A stretch of 6,919 nucleotides of DNA from GCA-016699975 sp964515255 (GTDB lineage Bacteria; Patescibacteriota; Minisyncoccia; Moranbacterales; UBA1568): contig CAZETL010000046.1 in the NCBI GenBank assembly GCA_964515255.1, forward strand, positions 1 through 6,919. Reading direction: 5' to 3'. The translations under genes were made by a program, and so were the position numbers. A model generated the notes under the pieces. That model searched no databases. It had not been told where the DNA came from and saw only the letters and a list, made by a program, of their open reading frames with translations. Position 1 is the stretch's first letter, and the number at the start of each line of letters is the position of its first letter. Below are positions 4,346 through 6,919 of this stretch, piece by piece.

Positions 4346-6919
4346 CAAAGATCAAGCTTCTCCCATCTTCCGAAGATACTGCAATCTCATTCCCACGAGA
4401 GAAATCCCCATTCAATATCCGGAGCGAAAGAGGGTCAAGAAGCATCGACTGGACTGCGCGACGCAACGGACGAGCTCCGTATGTCGGATCATATCCCTGG
4501 GACAGCAGAGCTTCTCTTGCCTTCGCATCAATAGAGAGGCTCATCTCCTTCTCTGCAAGCATACCGTTCACTCTTGAAATCTGCAGGTCAAGAATTTTTT
4601 CGAGTGCGGTTTGCGAGAGCGTCCGGAAAATAATGATGTCATCGATTCGGTTGAGGAATTCCGGCCGGAATGAATCCCGAAGCGCGGCAAGAACCCCACT
4701 TTTGAATTTCTCTTCATCTAAGACTCGTTCATCCTTGGAAGATTCGCGGAAACCAAGCGACGATCGGGAGATGATATCCGATCCGACATTCGATGTCATG
4801 ATGATGACAGCATTTTTAAAGCTTGCTGTCCGCCCTTTCGCATCAGTCAATCGCCCATCGTCAAGAACCTGGAGAAGGGTGTGAAATATATCCGGATGAG
4901 CCTTCTCAATTTCATCGAATAATACAACACTGTAGGGATGTCGGCGAATTCGTTCGGTCAACTGACCTCCTTCTTCAAATCCGACGTATCCCGGAGGGGA
5001 CCCAATGAACTTTGCCACGGAATGCGCCTCCATGTACTCGCTCATATCAACGCGAATGAGGGCATTCTCATCATCAAAGAGGAATTCTGCAAGGGCTTTT
5101 GCGAGTTCCGTCTTTCCAACACCAGTCGATCCGAGGAAAATAAAGGACCCAATCGGTCTCGACGACTCGGAAAGCCCCGCTCGAGATCTTCGAATGGCAT
5201 TCGATACTGCCGAAACCGCATCATCTTGGCCAACGACTCTTTTCCGAAGCAACATCTCCATGCTCTTCAATTTCTCCACTTCAGTCGAAAGCATTTTTGA
5301 AACGGGCACCCCGGTCCATTTCGACACAACGAGAGCAATATCCTCCTCGGTAATGAATTCCCGAAGCAATGACCCCGCCGCTCTGTTCTCCGAAAGACGC
5401 TCCCCTTCTTTGGATATTTCTTTCTCGACACTCGGTATTCGACCGTAGCGGATCTCCGCCACGCGATCGAGCTCGCCGGACCTCTCCGCCATATCAGCCT
5501 CCGACTTCAGTGCGTCGAGAGATTTCTTAAGCTCGCGAACACGAGTCATGACCTCCTTCTCATTCTTCCATCGGAAAGAAAGTTCTTTTGAATTTTCTCG
5601 CAAATCAGAAAGCTCTTTCTCAAGAATTGGAAGTCTCTCTTTTGCGCCGCGGCTTGGCTCTTTCTCAAGCGCTCGTTTCTCGATTTCCAATCGGCGGATG
5701 TTTCGCAACATCGTATCGAGTTCGGTCGGCATTGAACCCATCTCTATCCTACGAAGCGAAGCCGCTTCATCGACGAGATCAATCGCTTTGTCAGGAAGGA
5801 ATCGATCGGAAATATACCGACTCGACAGTCGGACTGCAGCAACAATTGCCTCATCTTTTATCTGGACGCCATGATGAATCTCGTATTTCTCCTTGAGTCC
5901 ACGCAGGATGGCGATAGCGTCCTGCTCTGACGGCTCCTCAACGAGAACCGGCTGAAACCGCCTTTCGAAAGCAGCGTCTTTCTCTACATATTTCTGATAT
6001 TCCTTCACTGTGGTAGCTCCGATTGTGCGGAGTTTTCCGCGAGCAAGCGCCGGTTTCAACATATTCGAGGCGTCAAGCGTTCCTTCTGCAGCCCCCGCTC
6101 CGATCAGCGTGTGGATTTCATCAATGAAGAGAATGAATCTATCCGCCGATTTCTCGATCTCTTTCATGACCGCCTTCAGCCGTTCCTCAAACTCTCCGCG
6201 AAATTTTGCGCCAGCAAGGAGCGATCCGAGATCAAGGGAGAGTACTTCCTTTCCGAGAAGATTTTCCGGAACATCGCCTTCGATAATTCTCTCGGCAAGA
6301 CCTTCGACAATAGCCGTCTTCCCGACGCCTGCCTCTCCAATAAGCACAGGGTTATTCTTGGTGCGGCGCGACAATACCTGCATAACTCGGCGAATCTCCC
6401 CGTCTCGCCCCACGATAGGATCAAGCCGCTTGTCTCGCGCTAATTGAGTAAGATTCACCGTATATCTTTCAAGCGACTGGTACCGCTCCTCCGGAATCGA
6501 GCTATGTACCTGCTCGCTTCCACGCACCTCCGAAAGAACGCGGAGAATTGCGTCATGCGTCACACCCATGCCAGAAAGAGCGTCTCGCGCTGAGGATGGA
6601 GACTCGGCGAGAGAGAGAAGGAGATGTTCCGTCGAAACAAACGCATCTCCCATGGAGGCCATCTGCCGTTCTGCTCCGTCAAGTACTCGAGAAAGTTCTG
6701 GCGTCAAATAGACGGCGCCAGCTCCACCATCAATTCTCTCCCGCGGAATTTTATCAAGAATATCCGTCAATTTTCCTTTGAGTCGCTCAAGATCAACGCC
6801 AAGCCGCAATAGCACAGCAGGAACAAGAGAGCCTTCTTGAATCAAAAGCGCCGACAGAAGATGGGGAACTCCAACCTGAGCCGACTCGCGGGAGAGTGCG
6901 ATCTCCTGCGCATTCCGTA
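4293..6919 (-). CDS. clpB: ClpB-type AAA+ disaggregase, N-terminus cut by window edge
   Basis: About 874 residues are present; roughly 14 N-terminal residues are off the window, judged against E. coli ClpB. Numbering is from the first complete codon (CGG, 6917-6915). The Clp N-domain repeat pair (about 1-130) includes VGVPHLLSALL and TEHLLLSL. D1 (about 150-385) has Walker A GEAGVGKT (194-201), Walker B ILFIDE (262-267), pore loop KFRG (238-241) and Arg fingers in FERRF. A long coiled-coil middle domain (about 390-521) has the full ClpB length and the motif AEIRYGRIPSVEKEI. D2 has Walker A GSTGVGKT (596-603), pore loop GYVG (643-646), Walker B VVLFDE (664-669) and RPEFLNRID (751-759). With DnaK, ClpB pulls aggregated polypeptides through its pore. 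After TSNVGSD the D2 loop is about 10 residues longer than in E. coli ClpB and holds Leu-Gly-Phe (721-723), resembling the ClpP-binding loop of ClpC/ClpA. ClpC is the alternative name, but its middle domain is only about half as long. The tail is basic. Confidence 0.95.
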   Translation of the reverse strand, partial: RNAQEIALSRESAQVGVPHLLSALLIQEGSLVPAVLLRLGVDLERLKGKLTDILDKIPRERIDGGAGAVYLTPELSRVLDGAERQMASMGDAFVSTEHLLLSLAESPSSARDALSGMGVTHDAILRVLSEVRGSEQVHSSIPEERYQSLERYTVNLTQLARDKRLDPIVGRDGEIRRVMQVLSRRTKNNPVLIGEAGVGKTAIVEGLAERIIEGDVPENLLGKEVLSLDLGSLLAGAKFRGEFEERLKAVMKEIEKSADRFILFIDEIHTLIGAGAAEGTLDASNMLKPALARGKLRTIGATTVKEYQKYVEKDAAFERRFQPVLVEEPSEQDAIAILRGLKEKYEIHHGVQIKDEAIVAAVRLSSRYISDRFLPDKAIDLVDEAASLRRIEMGSMPTELDTMLRNIRRLEIEKRALEKEPSRGAKERLPILEKELSDLRENSKELSFRWKNEKEVMTRVRELKKSLDALKSEADMAERSGELDRVAEIRYGRIPSVEKEISKEGERLSENRAAGSLLREFITEEDIALVVSKWTGVPVSKMLSTEVEKLKSMEMLLRKRVVGQDDAVSAVSNAIRRSRAGLSESSRPIGSFIFLGSTGVGKTELAKALAEFLFDDENALIRVDMSEYMEAHSVAKFIGSPPGYVGFEEGGQLTERIRRHPYSVVLFDEIEKAHPDIFHTLLQVLDDGRLTDAKGRTASFKNAVIIMTSNVGSDIISRSSLGFRESSKDERVLDEEKFKSGVLAALRDSFRPEFLNRIDDIIIFRTLSQTALEKILDLQISRVNGMLAEKEMSLSIDAKAREALLSQGYDPTYGARPLRRAVQSMLLDPLSLRILNGDFSRGNEIAVSSEDGRSLIFDGGHSSSGGERRRQKRA

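Noticed and set aside
5005..6447. Several 100-147-codon open frames on the + strand
   Set aside because: All are antisense to the strongly conserved ClpB coding sequence, and their serine- and arginine-rich translations are typical shadows.

Overview
The window carries six protein genes on a roughly 50% GC bacterial chromosome fragment. TGA and TAG act as ordinary stops and no in-frame TGA is read through, so the standard code applies. The style is compatible with a small-genome lineage such as the Candidate Phyla Radiation (Patescibacteria): short spacers, weak start contexts, and a ClpB-like ATPase, membrane protein, HtrA-like protein and GroES in a row. That placement is inference only; no rRNA or other phylogenetic marker is present.

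Layout. At the left edge, on the + strand, is a complete tandem rhodanese-domain protein (19-693) with a good ribosome binding site. It converges on a minus-strand unit that occupies about 770-1815. That unit has a near-consensus sigma70 promoter (1785-1813), a structured leader (about 1592-1701), an open frame of unrecognised family (ending at 812) and an intrinsic terminator (774-802). To its right, also on the minus strand, is groS (1959-2246). It has its own terminator (1880-1906), and a CIRCE operator over its promoter (2289-2315). Upstream of groS, still on the minus strand, come an HtrA-like membrane-anchored PDZ protein (2338-3495), a polytopic membrane protein of unknown family (3530-4345) and the greater part of a ClpB-type AAA+ disaggregase (4293 to the window edge, N-terminus cut off).

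How the genes fit together. The minus-strand block clpB, membrane protein, HtrA-like, groS is a protein quality-control neighbourhood. The first three genes are tightly packed and probably cotranscribed. groS has its own heat-shock (HrcA/CIRCE) promoter and no groL follows it in the window.

The most notable points are these. The ClpB-type ATPase has a full-length ClpB middle domain but also an extended D2 loop carrying a Leu-Gly-Phe tripeptide, as in ClpP-binding ClpC/ClpA. The HtrA-like protein has replaced all three catalytic-triad residues. The tandem rhodanese contains no cysteine at all, so neither domain can be a classical sulfurtransferase. The unrecognised gene is expressed from a strong promoter and has a 21-bp hairpin in its leader. 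No CRISPR array, tRNA, rRNA, insertion sequence or phage gene was seen.
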